A stretch of 64,000 bases of DNA from Streptomyces vinaceus. Its GTDB lineage: Bacteria; Actinomycetota; Actinomycetes; Streptomycetales; Streptomycetaceae. Position numbers and translations under genes: made by a program. The notes below the pieces were generated by a model, which was not told where the DNA came from, made no database searches, and worked only from the letters and a program-made list of their open reading frames with translations. The stretch is taken from assembly GCF_008704935.1 (NCBI RefSeq), contig NZ_CP023692.1, forward strand, positions 6,017,501 through 6,081,500, read 5' to 3'. Within the stretch, counting starts at the first letter, position 1. The number at the start of each line of letters is the position of its first letter. Of the stretch, positions 33,390 through 41,689 are shown in pieces.

Positions 33390-33474
33390 GGCCGTCGCCG
33401 TCCGACTGCCGTCACCGGAGGGTCGGGCGGGCGGGCGATTCGCGAGCGAATCGGATGTTTGGCACGATCGGTGC

Positions 33475-33939
33475 ATGATCTTCAGGGACGTGCCCCGGTC
33501 GTTGCTGCGTTGCGTCGTGGGCGCGGTCTTCCTTTGCGTCGCGCTGGTGGGCGCGGCGGGGTGCGGTGGGCAGAGCGCTGCGCCGTCCGCTGCAGCATCG
33601 GCTTCCGTGCCCGGCCCTACGGTGCCGGGCTCTTCCGTGTCGCCGCCCGCCTGGGCCAGGGGGATGGCGACCGTACGGGCGGACGCGCTGCCGGCGCAGG
33701 CGCGTGAGGTGCTCGTGCTCATCGACCAGGGCGGGCCGTACGCGTACCGGCAGGACGGCACCGTCTTCGGGAACTTCGAGAAGGTCCTCCCGAAGCAGAA
33801 GCGCGGCTACTACCACGAGTTCACGGTGAGGACGCCGGGGGAGCGCGACCGCGGGGCGCGGCGGATCGTGACCGGTGAGGGTGGGGAGTTCTACTACACG
33901 GACGACCACTACGAGACCTTCAAGGCGGTCCTGCTATGA
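33475..33939 (+). CDS. Secreted RNase Sa-like guanyl-specific ribonuclease
   Basis: 154 residues. A signal peptide (1-29, hydrophobic 13-28) ends at a Cys (GAAGC, position 30), so the protein is exported and may be a lipoprotein. A Ser/Ala/Pro linker precedes an RNase Sa-like domain (about 62-154): PYAYRQDGTVFGNFEKVLP and GYYHEFTVRTPG. The catalytic set of RNase Sa (Glu54, Arg65, Arg69, His85) corresponds to Glu115, Arg126, Arg130 and His145, all present. The next gene, overlapping by 4 bases, is a barstar-type inhibitor. Confidence 0.9.
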   Translation: MIFRDVPRSLLRCVVGAVFLCVALVGAAGCGGQSAAPSAAASASVPGPTVPGSSVSPPAWARGMATVRADALPAQAREVLVLIDQGGPYAYRQDGTVFGNFEKVLPKQKRGYYHEFTVRTPGERDRGARRIVTGEGGEFYYTDDHYETFKAVLL

Positions 33940-34340
33940 CCCTGGATCCGCGACCGCCCGGGCCGGCGCTGGCCGCCGCCGAGGAGGCGGGCTGGACGAC
34001 GCTCCGGGTGGACCTGGCCGGTGTGCGCGGCAAGGCGGAGCTCTTGCGTCGCTGGGGGGCGGCGCTGTCCGTGCCGTCGTGGTTCGGGGGGAACTGGGAC
34101 GCGCTGGGGGACGCGCTGATCGACCTGTCCTGGCTGCCGCAGGCGCCGGGGCGGCTGGTGGTGGTGACGTCCTGGCGGTCGTACGCGGATGCCAGGCCCA
34201 GGGAGTGGGAGACGTTGCAGGAGGTCGTGGAGGCGGCCGTCCAGTGGTGGCGGGAGGCCGGGAGCGGGGCGCTGGACGTCGTCGTGGCGCAGGAGCCGCG
34301 CGCCGGCGGGGGCGCCGCGCCGAGGGCGTCCCGGCCGTGA
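33936..34340 (+). CDS. Barstar-family ribonuclease inhibitor
   Basis: 134 residues, no signal peptide. The barstar signature SWFGGNWDALGDALIDL lies at 48-64, with the two Asp that contact the nuclease active site. The ATG overlaps the RNase stop (ATGA), so nuclease and inhibitor are made in step. Expected role: protect the producer's cytoplasm from the RNase before export. Confidence 0.9.
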   Translation: MTLDPRPPGPALAAAEEAGWTTLRVDLAGVRGKAELLRRWGAALSVPSWFGGNWDALGDALIDLSWLPQAPGRLVVVTSWRSYADARPREWETLQEVVEAAVQWWREAGSGALDVVVAQEPRAGGGAAPRASRP

Positions 34341-34359
34341 TCCGGGGCCGGACGTGAGA

Positions 34360-34388
34360 GTGGGGCAGAGGCCTCGCCACTGCCCCAC
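34360..34388 (+). terminator. Hairpin after barstar
   Basis: GTGGGGCAG (34360-34368) pairs with CTGCCCCAC (34380-34388), 11-base loop, 20 bases after the barstar stop. Confidence 0.65.
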
Positions 34389-34393
34389 GGGGT

Positions 34394-34450
34394 CTAGGGG
34401 GTGTCCGGGGCCCGGCACGCGAAAGCGGCCGGGGCCCGGACGCCCCCTAG
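34394..34450. terminator. Large bidirectional hairpin at the globin 3' end
   Basis: A 22-base arm at 34394-34415 pairs with 34429-34450 with one wobble and one mismatch; the tip can close further as CGC-GAAA-GCG. The globin stop codon (34447-34449, minus strand) lies inside the stem. It separates two convergent units. Confidence 0.8.
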
Positions 34451-34926
34451 CCCTTCGGGATCCACGGAGGTGTCTGGCCCCAGGACCAGACCGGGATCTT
34501 GGCCGCGTCCACCGGTGGGGGGTTGGGGCCCGAGTAGATCAGGGCCATGCGGGTGCCCCACTCGATGTAGTACGCGAACACCGCGCGGAATTCGGGGTCC
34601 GTCGGGAGGCCGACCTCGTCCGCCGTGTCCATCAGCAGGTCCACCCAGCGGCGGCGCTGCTTCTCCGTGATGCCCCGGCCCAGGTGCTTGGTGGCCATGT
34701 GCTGGTGGCCGCCGTGGTGGGCCGAGTACTCCGCCGGGCCGCCGAAGACCTCCGACAGCCAGACGGCGACGTGCTGGGGGTGCTCCGAGTCCATGCCCGC
34801 GAAGACCGGGGCCAGGATCTCGTCCTGCAGGGCGTGCGCGTAGAAGGCGTCCGTGAGGCGGTTCATCGCCTCCGCTCCGCCCATCCACTCGTAGATGGTG
34901 GGGGTGGTGCCGGGTGTGGTGCTCAT
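34447..34926 (-). CDS. Truncated haemoglobin (group II type)
   Basis: 159 residues with a globin core: YEWMGGAEAMNRLTDAFYAHAL (helix B with Tyr B10), the HHGGHQHMATKHLGRG region holding the proximal His, and RRRWVDLLMDTAD with the Trp typical of group II trHbs at G8. These haem proteins bind O2/NO and act in oxygen or NO chemistry. The ATG at 34926 overlaps the stop of the ABM-domain gene (ATGA), so the two are coupled. Confidence 0.9.
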   Translation of the reverse strand: MSTTPGTTPTIYEWMGGAEAMNRLTDAFYAHALQDEILAPVFAGMDSEHPQHVAVWLSEVFGGPAEYSAHHGGHQHMATKHLGRGITEKQRRRWVDLLMDTADEVGLPTDPEFRAVFAYYIEWGTRMALIYSGPNPPPVDAAKIPVWSWGQTPPWIPKG

Positions 34927-35258
34927 GACTGGGGTGCGGCCTTTCCGGGGCCGGCCACGTCGGTGACGCGGTAGTGCTGCATCTCCTCGATGGCCTTCAC
35001 GTACGGGCGGATCGCGCTGAAGAAGGCCGGGAAGTGCTCGCCCTTGCGGAATCCGTTGAGGTGGGCGTCGACCGACGTCCACCGGATGCGCAGGATGTAG
35101 CGCTCCCGGTCGTTCTCCTCCTCGCAGCGGGCCAGCTCGTAGTCGATGCACTCGGGTGACGCGGCCAGGGCCTGCGCGGCCTGCCGGTACGAGTCCTCGA
35201 AGGCCTGCTGGTCGCCCAATGCGATCCGGTAGCGGATGTATTCGACGGTGGTGGTCAT
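34923..35258 (-). CDS. ABM-domain monooxygenase-like protein
   Basis: 111 residues with the dimeric alpha-beta barrel fold of antibiotic-biosynthesis/quinol monooxygenases and haem-degrading proteins: VEYIRYRIALGDQQAFEDSYRQAAQAL, CIDYELARCEEENDRERYILRIRW, FFSAIRPYVKAIEEMQHY. No cofactor motif distinguishes between these roles. It is translationally coupled to the downstream truncated haemoglobin, which suggests a joint haem/oxygen function. Confidence 0.85.
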   Translation of the reverse strand: MTTTVEYIRYRIALGDQQAFEDSYRQAAQALAASPECIDYELARCEEENDRERYILRIRWTSVDAHLNGFRKGEHFPAFFSAIRPYVKAIEEMQHYRVTDVAGPGKAAPQS

Positions 35259-35341
35259 GGGGCGTGCCTCTCCCTGTGATCGGGTGCCGGTCGGCTCGCT
35301 GTCAGACTTGCGTGATCATGCCCCGATCGGGAGGACTTTCG

Positions 35342-35842
35342 TCATTCCGACCCAGACTTCCGGGAGTCCGGTACGTCGGGGCCGGCCGCGCGGACCTGCT
35401 GGACCTTGGCCAGCGAGTCGCGGAGCTCGGTCAGCCACTCGTCCGTGTTGCGCCCGACGAGGCGCACGCACCAGGCGAGGGCGTCGGCCCGGCTGCGGGC
35501 GACGCCGCCCGCCACCAGGGTGTCGAGGACCTTGCGCTCCGGCTGGCGCAGGCGCGTCATGACCGGGACCGCCAGGTGCGTGAACAGGACGCGGTCGTCG
35601 CCGGACTGGACGGCCCAGGCGACCTTGCGGCGGTAGAGCTCCTCCGCCTCCCGCGCGACCTCGATGCGCTGCTCGCGGGTGCGCTCGCGGAACTCCTTGA
35701 CGGATTCGGTCGCCGGGATGGTGCCGACGACCGTGATCTCCTCGCGGTCGACCGAGACGTCGACCAGGGACTCGTACACGTCCACCGGAAGGCGGTCCGC
35801 GAACCAGGTGCGAAGCTGCTCGCTCTGCTCGGATGTAATCAT
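35342..35842 (-). CDS. Unknown soluble protein
   Basis: 166 residues, charged, no membrane segment. The N-terminal half is EQSEQLRTWFADRLPVDVYESL followed by a beta segment; the C-terminal half contains TLVAGGVARSRADALAWCVRLVG, reminiscent of a ribbon-helix-helix-like or repressor segment. I do not recognise the family. No ribosome site precedes the ATG; TTGCGA-18-CAACGT ends 7 bases before it on the minus strand, so a leaderless transcript is possible. Confidence 0.75.
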   Translation of the reverse strand: MITSEQSEQLRTWFADRLPVDVYESLVDVSVDREEITVVGTIPATESVKEFRERTREQRIEVAREAEELYRRKVAWAVQSGDDRVLFTHLAVPVMTRLRQPERKVLDTLVAGGVARSRADALAWCVRLVGRNTDEWLTELRDSLAKVQQVRAAGPDVPDSRKSGSE

Positions 35843-35911
35843 GTAATCAACGTTGCATCCGGTTTCGGCTTGATCGCAAGCAGATTCGTGTTCGCTCTCA
35901 GCCCATAGAGC

Positions 35912-37651
35912 TCAGCCCATCGAGCGGTACCGGTGGATCAGGGAGACCGCCATCGCCCCCTCGCCCACGCCCGAGGCCACGCGCTTGACCGAGTGCGCGC
36001 GCACGTCGCCGGCCGCGAAGACCCCGGGGACGCTCGTCTCCAGCGGGTACGGGGCGCGCTCCAGGCTCCACTCGGCCGGGAGCTCCCCGCCGTTCGCGAT
36101 CAGGTCGGAGCCGGTGAGCACGAAGCCGTACTCGTCGCGCTCGACCACGCCCGACAGCCAGTCCGTGTGCGGGCGGGCGCCGATGAAGGTGAACATGAAC
36201 CGGGCCGGGACCCGCGTGTCCTCACCCGTCGTCGCGTCGTGCAGGGTCAGCTCCTCCAGGTGCTCCTCGCCGTCCAGCCTGACCACCGTCGTACGGACCT
36301 TGACCTCGATGTTCGGGGTGCGGTCGATCTCGTCGATCAGGTAGCGGGACATGCTCGCGTCCAGGGATTCGGCGCGGACCAGGATGGTCACCCGGGCCGC
36401 GTACTTGGCGAAGTGCACCGCCGCCTGACCGGCCGAGTTGGCGCCGCCCACGATGAACACGTGCTGCGAGATGCACGCCGAGCTCTCCGTCGTCGCCGCG
36501 CCGTAGTAGAGCCCCGCACCCTCGAAGCGGTCCGCGCCCGGGGCCTCCAGCCGGTTGTACGAGACCCCCGTGGCCAGCAGCACCGTCTCGGCGCTGATCT
36601 CCGTACCGTCGGCCAGCGTCAGGATCTTCGCCGGGTCGTCCCGGGTCAGCGACACCACCTCCACCGGGTGCAGGATCTCGGCGCCGAAGCGGGAGGCCTG
36701 GATGGTGGCGCGGCGGGTCAGGTCCCCGCCGGAGAGGCCCGACGGGAAGCCCAGGTAGTTCTCGATCAGGCTGGAGGTGCCGGCCTGGCCGCCCGGGGCG
36801 CGGGAGTCCAGCATCAGCGTCGACAGCCCTTCCGAGGCCGAGTAGACCCCGGCCGCCAGGCCCGCGGGGCCGGCGCCGACGATGACGCACTCGTAGTGCG
36901 GGCGCGAGGCGGTGGTGGCCAGCCCCAGGCGCTGGGCGAGCTCGGTGTCGGACGGCGCGGAGAGCACCGCCCCGTCCGGGAAGCGGACCAGGGGCAGCGC
37001 CGCGCCGGGCTGGGCGGCGATCAGGGTCAGCGCCTCGGGATCCCGTTCGACGTTCAGGAAGCGGAACGGCTGGCCGTTGCGGGTGAAGAAGTCCCGGACG
37101 GCGTGCGTGCCGGGGGAGACGAGGTGTCCGGCGACGATGATCCCGTCGTACGCGGGGCGGTAGGTGGCCAGCCAGTCGGAGAGCAGGTCGTCCAGGACCG
37201 GGAAGAGCCGCTCGTGCGGGGGGTCCCACGGTTTGAGCAGGTAGTAGTCCAGCCGGACCCGGTTGATGGCGGTGATCGCCGCGTCGGTCTCCGCGTACGC
37301 CGTGAGCAGCACGCGGCGGGCGTCCGGGAAGCGGCTGACGGCTTCCAGCAGGAACTCCACGCCGGTCACGTCGGGCATCCGCTGGTCCACCAGGAACAGC
37401 GCCGGGTCGTGGCCGCGTTCGTCGAGGGAGTCCAGGATCTTGAGGGCGTCGGCGGCGGAGGACGCGCCGAGCACCCGGTAGCGGTCGCCGTACGCGCTGC
37501 GCAGGTCGCGGCGGACGGCCCGCAGCACCTGCGGATCGTCGTCCACGGCCAGGATGACCGGCTTCCTGCTCTCGGCCCGCTCCGCCGCGGCCCCGTGGGC
37601 GGCGGCGGTGGCGGTGGCGGTGGCCGTGGCGCTCTCCGGGGCCGCGCTCAT
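35912..37651 (-). CDS. Receiver domain fused to thioredoxin-reductase-like flavoprotein
   Basis: 579 residues. An Ala/Thr-rich leader is followed by a response-regulator receiver (about 30-150) with acidic pocket AVDDDPQVL, phosphoacceptor Asp in FLVDQRMPD and Lys in YYLLKPW; then a middle segment and a C-terminal two-dinucleotide-domain flavoprotein (VIVGAGPAGLAAGVYSASEG; PGGQAGTSSLIENYLGFPSG; IVGGANSAG; FAAGDVR). The redox CxxC of thioredoxin reductase is absent: the aligned position reads GAATTE. So it is probably a phosphorylation-controlled NAD(P)H oxidoreductase with another acceptor. It overlaps the UBP zinc-finger gene by 4 bases. Confidence 0.9.
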   Translation of the reverse strand: MSAAPESATATATATAAAHGAAAERAESRKPVILAVDDDPQVLRAVRRDLRSAYGDRYRVLGASSAADALKILDSLDERGHDPALFLVDQRMPDVTGVEFLLEAVSRFPDARRVLLTAYAETDAAITAINRVRLDYYLLKPWDPPHERLFPVLDDLLSDWLATYRPAYDGIIVAGHLVSPGTHAVRDFFTRNGQPFRFLNVERDPEALTLIAAQPGAALPLVRFPDGAVLSAPSDTELAQRLGLATTASRPHYECVIVGAGPAGLAAGVYSASEGLSTLMLDSRAPGGQAGTSSLIENYLGFPSGLSGGDLTRRATIQASRFGAEILHPVEVVSLTRDDPAKILTLADGTEISAETVLLATGVSYNRLEAPGADRFEGAGLYYGAATTESSACISQHVFIVGGANSAGQAAVHFAKYAARVTILVRAESLDASMSRYLIDEIDRTPNIEVKVRTTVVRLDGEEHLEELTLHDATTGEDTRVPARFMFTFIGARPHTDWLSGVVERDEYGFVLTGSDLIANGGELPAEWSLERAPYPLETSVPGVFAAGDVRAHSVKRVASGVGEGAMAVSLIHRYRSMG

Positions 37652-37920
37652 GCCGCGTCCAGCATCAGCTTGTCGGCGTAGCACCAGGCCCATGTCTCGC
37701 CGGGCTCGTGCGAGGCCGCGATGGGGTGCTCGGTGGAGCGGTAGTGCTTGGTGGCGTGCCGGTTCTTGGAGGAGTCGCAGCATCCGACGTGCCCGCAGCT
37801 GAGGCACATCCTCAGGTGGACCCAGCTGTCGCCGAGAACGAGGCACTCCTCGCAGCCCTCGGTGCCTGGTTTCACCGGACGTATCTGATCGATGTGTGTG
37901 CACAACAGGTCCGTCGTCAT
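37648..37920 (-). CDS. UBP-type zinc-finger protein
   Basis: 90 residues consisting almost only of a ubiquitin-hydrolase-type zinc finger: CTH near the N-terminus, CEECL, CLSCGHVGCCDSSKNRHATKHYRSTEHP. In bacteria this module stands alone or next to redox proteins; the partner is unknown. Its TGA overlaps the ATG of the receiver-flavoprotein gene, so the two are likely to work together. GAGAGGG lies upstream on the minus strand. Confidence 0.9.
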   Translation of the reverse strand: MTTDLLCTHIDQIRPVKPGTEGCEECLVLGDSWVHLRMCLSCGHVGCCDSSKNRHATKHYRSTEHPIAASHEPGETWAWCYADKLMLDAA

Positions 37921-38016
37921 CGTCCCCGTCCCTCTCCTCGATCCTTCGCGCACCCGTGATTCACGGCGCGTCCAGACCATAGGGCGGCGCCCCCGTAATG
38001 GTTCAGTGATTCGGCC

Positions 38017-38104
38017 GAGGTCATGAAGTCTCGCGGCTACTTCATGACCTCCCGGAGCGACTACCTGAAGTGCCCCTGCGACCTGCCCCCCCACCTCATG
38101 AAGT
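38017..38104. promoter_or_regulatory. Operator-like repeat array, TCATGAAGT half sites
   Basis: In the 267-base divergent gap between the UBP gene and the DJ-1 gene, GAGGTCATGAAGT (38017-38029) and ACTTCATGACCTC (38039-38051) form a perfect 13-base inverted repeat with a 9-base spacer. Further half sites follow in direct orientation: ACCTGAAGT (38063-38071) and TCATGAAGT (38096-38104). This looks like a multi-site operator for a dimeric regulator that could control both directions. Confidence 0.65.
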
Positions 38105-38187
38105 CGCATACGGGCGCTTTGACGCAGCCCTCGGGCACAAGCAGTGTGGGTCACGCCAACGACAACAGGCGGCGCCTGGAGGAATCC

Positions 38188-39012
38188 GTGAGCAGAAAGA
38201 TTCTGGTCATTGTCTCCGAACACGGTTACTGGGCCGAAGAACTGATAGGCCCCGTATCGAAGTTCGACGAGCGGGGCTACGAAGTCGTATTCGCCACGCC
38301 GACCGGAAAGCGTCCGCACGCTCTTCCGCCGAGCCTCGACGCGAACTTCATCGACCCTCCACTGGGACGCTCGGTCACCACCGAGGAGAACGCCCGGCTG
38401 GGGCGGGAGTTCGAGCAGTCGAGCCGGCTGGACACGCCGCTCGACATCGAGGCGTGGGCACCCGAGCGCCCGTACACGAGCGACGAGGGCTACCTGCGCA
38501 AGCTGGAGCAGTACCACCGCGATCTGGAGAAGCTGGAAGCCGAGATCGCCGGCTACGACGCCCTCCTGATCGTCGGCGGCAGCGGCCCCATCGTCGACCT
38601 CGCCAACAACGAGCGCGTCCACGCGCTGATCCTGGCCTTCAAGAACGCCGGCAAGGTCGTGGCCGCCGAGTGCTACGGCGTCGCCTGCCTGGCCTTCGCC
38701 CGCGACTGGGGCGACCGCAAGAGCATCATCTGGGGCAAGCACGTGACCGGCCACTGCAAGGAGTACGACTACAAGGACGGCACCGGATTCCTCGGTACCG
38801 ACTTCAACATGGGCCCGCCGCCTTACCCGCTGGAGTACATCCTGCGCGATGCCACCGGGCCGCGCGGCGCGTATCACGGGAATTTCGGTCACCCGCTTTC
38901 GGTGATCGTCGACTACCCGTTCGTGACCGGCCGTTCCACCCCCGATTCATATCTGACGGGGCAGAAGATCGTGGAAGTCCTGGAGGACGGTCTCACCCGT
39001 TACGGGTGGTAG
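38188..39012 (+). CDS. DJ-1/PfpI family protein (first of three)
   Basis: 274 residues. A flavodoxin-like fold with the nucleophile elbow ECYGVACLA (Cys162), start KILVIVSEHGYWAEELIGP, and LLIVGGSGPIVDLANN. DJ-1/PfpI members include glyoxalase III, deglycases, amidases and isonitrile hydratases; the substrate here is unknown. The GTG at 38188 follows GGAGGA (38178-38183); longer in-frame sequence upstream runs through the operator array and is not coding-like. First gene of the 38-62 kb island. Confidence 0.88.
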   Translation: MSRKILVIVSEHGYWAEELIGPVSKFDERGYEVVFATPTGKRPHALPPSLDANFIDPPLGRSVTTEENARLGREFEQSSRLDTPLDIEAWAPERPYTSDEGYLRKLEQYHRDLEKLEAEIAGYDALLIVGGSGPIVDLANNERVHALILAFKNAGKVVAAECYGVACLAFARDWGDRKSIIWGKHVTGHCKEYDYKDGTGFLGTDFNMGPPPYPLEYILRDATGPRGAYHGNFGHPLSVIVDYPFVTGRSTPDSYLTGQKIVEVLEDGLTRYGW

Positions 39013-39020
39013 GGGGAATC

Positions 39021-40664
39021 ATGGAAGCCACTCCCGGACGGGAAAGGCTGATCGAGCAGTTCAAGGCCGACGGCCTGAATGTGATGTTCGGAAATCCGGG
39101 GACGGTGGAACAGGGATTCCTCGACGCGGTGGACGCGGCGGAGGACTTCCACTACGTCCTCGCCCTCCAGGAGACCGTGGCCGCCGGCATCGCCGACGGC
39201 TACGCCCGGGCCACCGGCGGCGCGGCCCTGCTCCAGCTGCACTCCGGGGTCGGGCTGGGCAACGGCATCGGGATGATGTACCAGTCGCTGCGCGGCCACA
39301 CCCCGCTCGTCGTGGTCGCCGGCGACGCCGGGGTCCGCTACGACGCCATGGACGCGCAGATGGCGTCCGACCTGGTGGCGATGGCGAAGCCGGTGACGAA
39401 GTACGCGACCCGGGTCACCGACCGGCACTCCGTACTGCGCACCGTCCGGCGGGCGGTCAAGATCGCCCTGACCCCGCCGCGCGGACCGGTGTTCGTGGCG
39501 CTGCCCATGGACGTACTGGACGAGCTGAACTCCGAGCCCGTCCTGCCCACCCGGGTGCCGCTCACGGACGTGGCGCCCTCGCCGGCCTCGGTGGGGCGGG
39601 CGGCGGAGCTGCTCGCCTCCGCGGAGCGGCCCGTGGTCCTCGTCGGGGACGGGGTCTCGCTCTCCGGGGCCCAGCGCGAACTCGTCGCCGTCGCCGAGCT
39701 GCTGGGCGCCGACGTGTACGAGGTGGACTCCTCCGAGGTGAACATCGCGGCCTCGCACCCGCTGCGGCGCGGCCAGAGCGGCCACATGTTCGGCCCGCAC
39801 AGCAAGGAGCTCGTCGCCGGCGCCGACGGGGTGCTGATCGTCGGCACCTACGTCTTCCCGGAGGTCTTCCCCGAGCTGGAGAGCCCCTTCCGGGCCGGCG
39901 CCAAGGTCGTCCACATCGACCTGAACGCGTACGAGATCGCCAAGAACCACCCGGTGGACCTCGGCCTCGCCGCCGACCCCAAGCAGGCGCTGCGCGCGCT
40001 GGCCGGCGTACTGGAACGGCTGCTGAGCCCGCAGCGGCGGGCGGCCGCGGCCTCCCGGCTCGACGCCCGCACCCGGGAGCGGGCGCTGTCCGCCCGGGGC
40101 GCGGACAGCGAGCAGGACGGCACGCCGATGGCCGTCTTCCTGCGGACCCTGGCCGAGCGCACCGGCGGGGACCTGATCGTCTTCGACGAGGCGCTGACCA
40201 CCTCGCCGCTGGTCACCCGGTACCTGCCGCCGGAGCGCCCGGGCGACTACCACCTCACCCGGGGCGGCTCGCTCGGCGTGGGCCTCCCGGGGGCGGTCGG
40301 CGCCAAGCTGGCCCGCCCGGAGCGGCTGGTCGTCGGCTTCGCGGGCGACGGCGGGTCGATGTACACGTACCAGGCGCTGTGGACGGCGGTCCGGCACGGC
40401 ATCGACGCCAAGTTCGTGGTCTGCAACAACCGCAAGTACCGGCTGCTGGACGACAACATCGCCCAGTACTGGCGGGAGCGGGACATCCCGGAGCACGGCT
40501 TCCCGGGCTCCTTCGACCTCTCCCACCCCGAGATCGACTTCGCCGGCCTGGCGCGGGCGCTCGGCGCCGAGGGGATGCGGGTGGAGAAGCCGGACGAGGC
40601 GGTCGCCGCCGTCGGCCGGATGCTGGAGCACCCCGGACCGTTCCTGGTCGACGTACAGATCTGA
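39021..40664 (+). CDS. ThDP-dependent decarboxylase, benzoylformate-decarboxylase-like
   Basis: 547 residues with the three ThDP-enzyme domains. Glu51 (LQETVAAG) activates the cofactor; FGNPGTVEQGFL and LQLHSGVGLGNG (His74) match the benzoylformate decarboxylase active-site loops, with Thr in place of the usual Ser in the first. The ThDP/Mg motif runs from Gly-Asp-Gly at 442-444 to Asn-Asn at 469-470. Expected chemistry: decarboxylation or carboligation of a 2-keto acid, giving an aldehyde. It starts at an ATG 8 bases after the DJ-1 gene, preceded by AGGGGGA. Confidence 0.88.
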   Translation: MEATPGRERLIEQFKADGLNVMFGNPGTVEQGFLDAVDAAEDFHYVLALQETVAAGIADGYARATGGAALLQLHSGVGLGNGIGMMYQSLRGHTPLVVVAGDAGVRYDAMDAQMASDLVAMAKPVTKYATRVTDRHSVLRTVRRAVKIALTPPRGPVFVALPMDVLDELNSEPVLPTRVPLTDVAPSPASVGRAAELLASAERPVVLVGDGVSLSGAQRELVAVAELLGADVYEVDSSEVNIAASHPLRRGQSGHMFGPHSKELVAGADGVLIVGTYVFPEVFPELESPFRAGAKVVHIDLNAYEIAKNHPVDLGLAADPKQALRALAGVLERLLSPQRRAAAASRLDARTRERALSARGADSEQDGTPMAVFLRTLAERTGGDLIVFDEALTTSPLVTRYLPPERPGDYHLTRGGSLGVGLPGAVGAKLARPERLVVGFAGDGGSMYTYQALWTAVRHGIDAKFVVCNNRKYRLLDDNIAQYWRERDIPEHGFPGSFDLSHPEIDFAGLARALGAEGMRVEKPDEAVAAVGRMLEHPGPFLVDVQI

Positions 40665-40757
40665 TCCACCGCCGCGGCCGCCGCGGCGCACCGCCGCACC
40701 GCGCCGCGCCGTCGCGGCCCACCGCACCGCACACCACCACGGACAGGAGGAGACCGC

Positions 40758-41189
40758 ATGCCCGCCGAGCGGCTGACCGAGGACGCGATCCGCACCTTCG
40801 CGGAGAACTGGTACGTGGCCCTGGACCAGCACCTTCCCTTGGACCAGGTGCTCCCCCTCATCACCCCGGACCTGGAGTTCAAGGTCCCCGAGGACACCTT
40901 CCTCGGACACCAGGGCTTCGGCCGCTGGTACGAGGCGGTCACGCACCGCTTCTTCGACGAGGTCCACACCGTCACGAAGGTGGAGCCCGTCATCGAGGGC
41001 GACCGCGCCGTCGTGCGGGTCCTGGTCAACTGGCAGGCCAAGATCTGGGACCCGCCGGCCGCCCGCAGCGAGTGGCTCGGCTTCGACGCCGACCAGACCT
41101 GGACGGTCGTGGCCGGTCCCGACGGACCGCTGATCAAGCAGTACACCGTCAACGACCTGGCCCCGATGCCCGGTTCCGGCTCGCTCTGA
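40758..41189 (+). CDS. SnoaL/NTF2-like protein 1
   Basis: 143 residues of the cone-shaped NTF2-like fold: helical start DAIRTFAENWYVALDQH, then FKVPEDTFLGHQGFGRWY and a beta sheet ending LIKQYTVNDL. The family includes polyketide cyclases, dehydratases, isomerases and ligand binders. The ATG follows AGGAGGAG. The preceding 93 bases are CG-rich with a run of CCGCC repeats. Substrate unknown. Confidence 0.82.
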   Translation: MPAERLTEDAIRTFAENWYVALDQHLPLDQVLPLITPDLEFKVPEDTFLGHQGFGRWYEAVTHRFFDEVHTVTKVEPVIEGDRAVVRVLVNWQAKIWDPPAARSEWLGFDADQTWTVVAGPDGPLIKQYTVNDLAPMPGSGSL

Positions 41190-41220
41190 GCCGGCGCGGG
41201 CGGGGGAAGGAGAAGCGACG

Positions 41221-41676
41221 ATGACCGAAGTGACACGGGAACGGGTCGAGGCGGCGTACGCGGCCCTCGGCTCCGGCGACCGGGCCCGCATCCTGGAGTA
41301 CTACTCCGAGGACCTGCGCTGGCTGGTGCCGGGAAGCCACCCGCTGGCCGGCTGGTACGAGAGCCTGGACGCCTTCCTGGAGCTGATGGGGCAGACCCAC
41401 AAGCTCACGGGCGGCACCTTCCGGATGGACATCCAGGCGGTCCTCGTCGGAGAGGACTGCAGCGCCGACGTCTGCCGCAACGTCGCCCTGCGCGACGGCG
41501 CCGACCAGGCCAGCCAGTCCCCGTACGAGCGGATGGACTACCCCGTCTTCCACTTCATGCGGTGGCGGGAGGGCCGGATCATCGAGGGCCGCGACGGGCT
41601 CTTCGGGGACTCGGCGACCGCCTTCAGCCAGTTCTGGGCGCCGTTCGCGCCCGACGGAACCCGCCGCGACCGATAG
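41221..41676 (+). CDS. SnoaL/NTF2-like protein 2
   Basis: 151 residues: VEAAYAALGSGDRARILEYYSEDLRWLVPGSHPLAGWYESLDAFLELM is the typical helix plus first strand, and FHFMRWREGRIIEGRDGLF the last strands. Different from its neighbours in sequence, so these are not recent duplicates. GGAAGGAG precedes the ATG. Function unknown. Confidence 0.83.
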   Translation: MTEVTRERVEAAYAALGSGDRARILEYYSEDLRWLVPGSHPLAGWYESLDAFLELMGQTHKLTGGTFRMDIQAVLVGEDCSADVCRNVALRDGADQASQSPYERMDYPVFHFMRWREGRIIEGRDGLFGDSATAFSQFWAPFAPDGTRRDR

Positions 41677-41689
41677 GGGGAGGAGCGCT

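Noticed and set aside
38023..38187. A 55-codon N-terminal extension of the first DJ-1 protein.
   Set aside because: It runs through the operator-like repeats, lacks coding-type composition, and the GTG at 38188 has a good ribosome site and begins the conserved fold.
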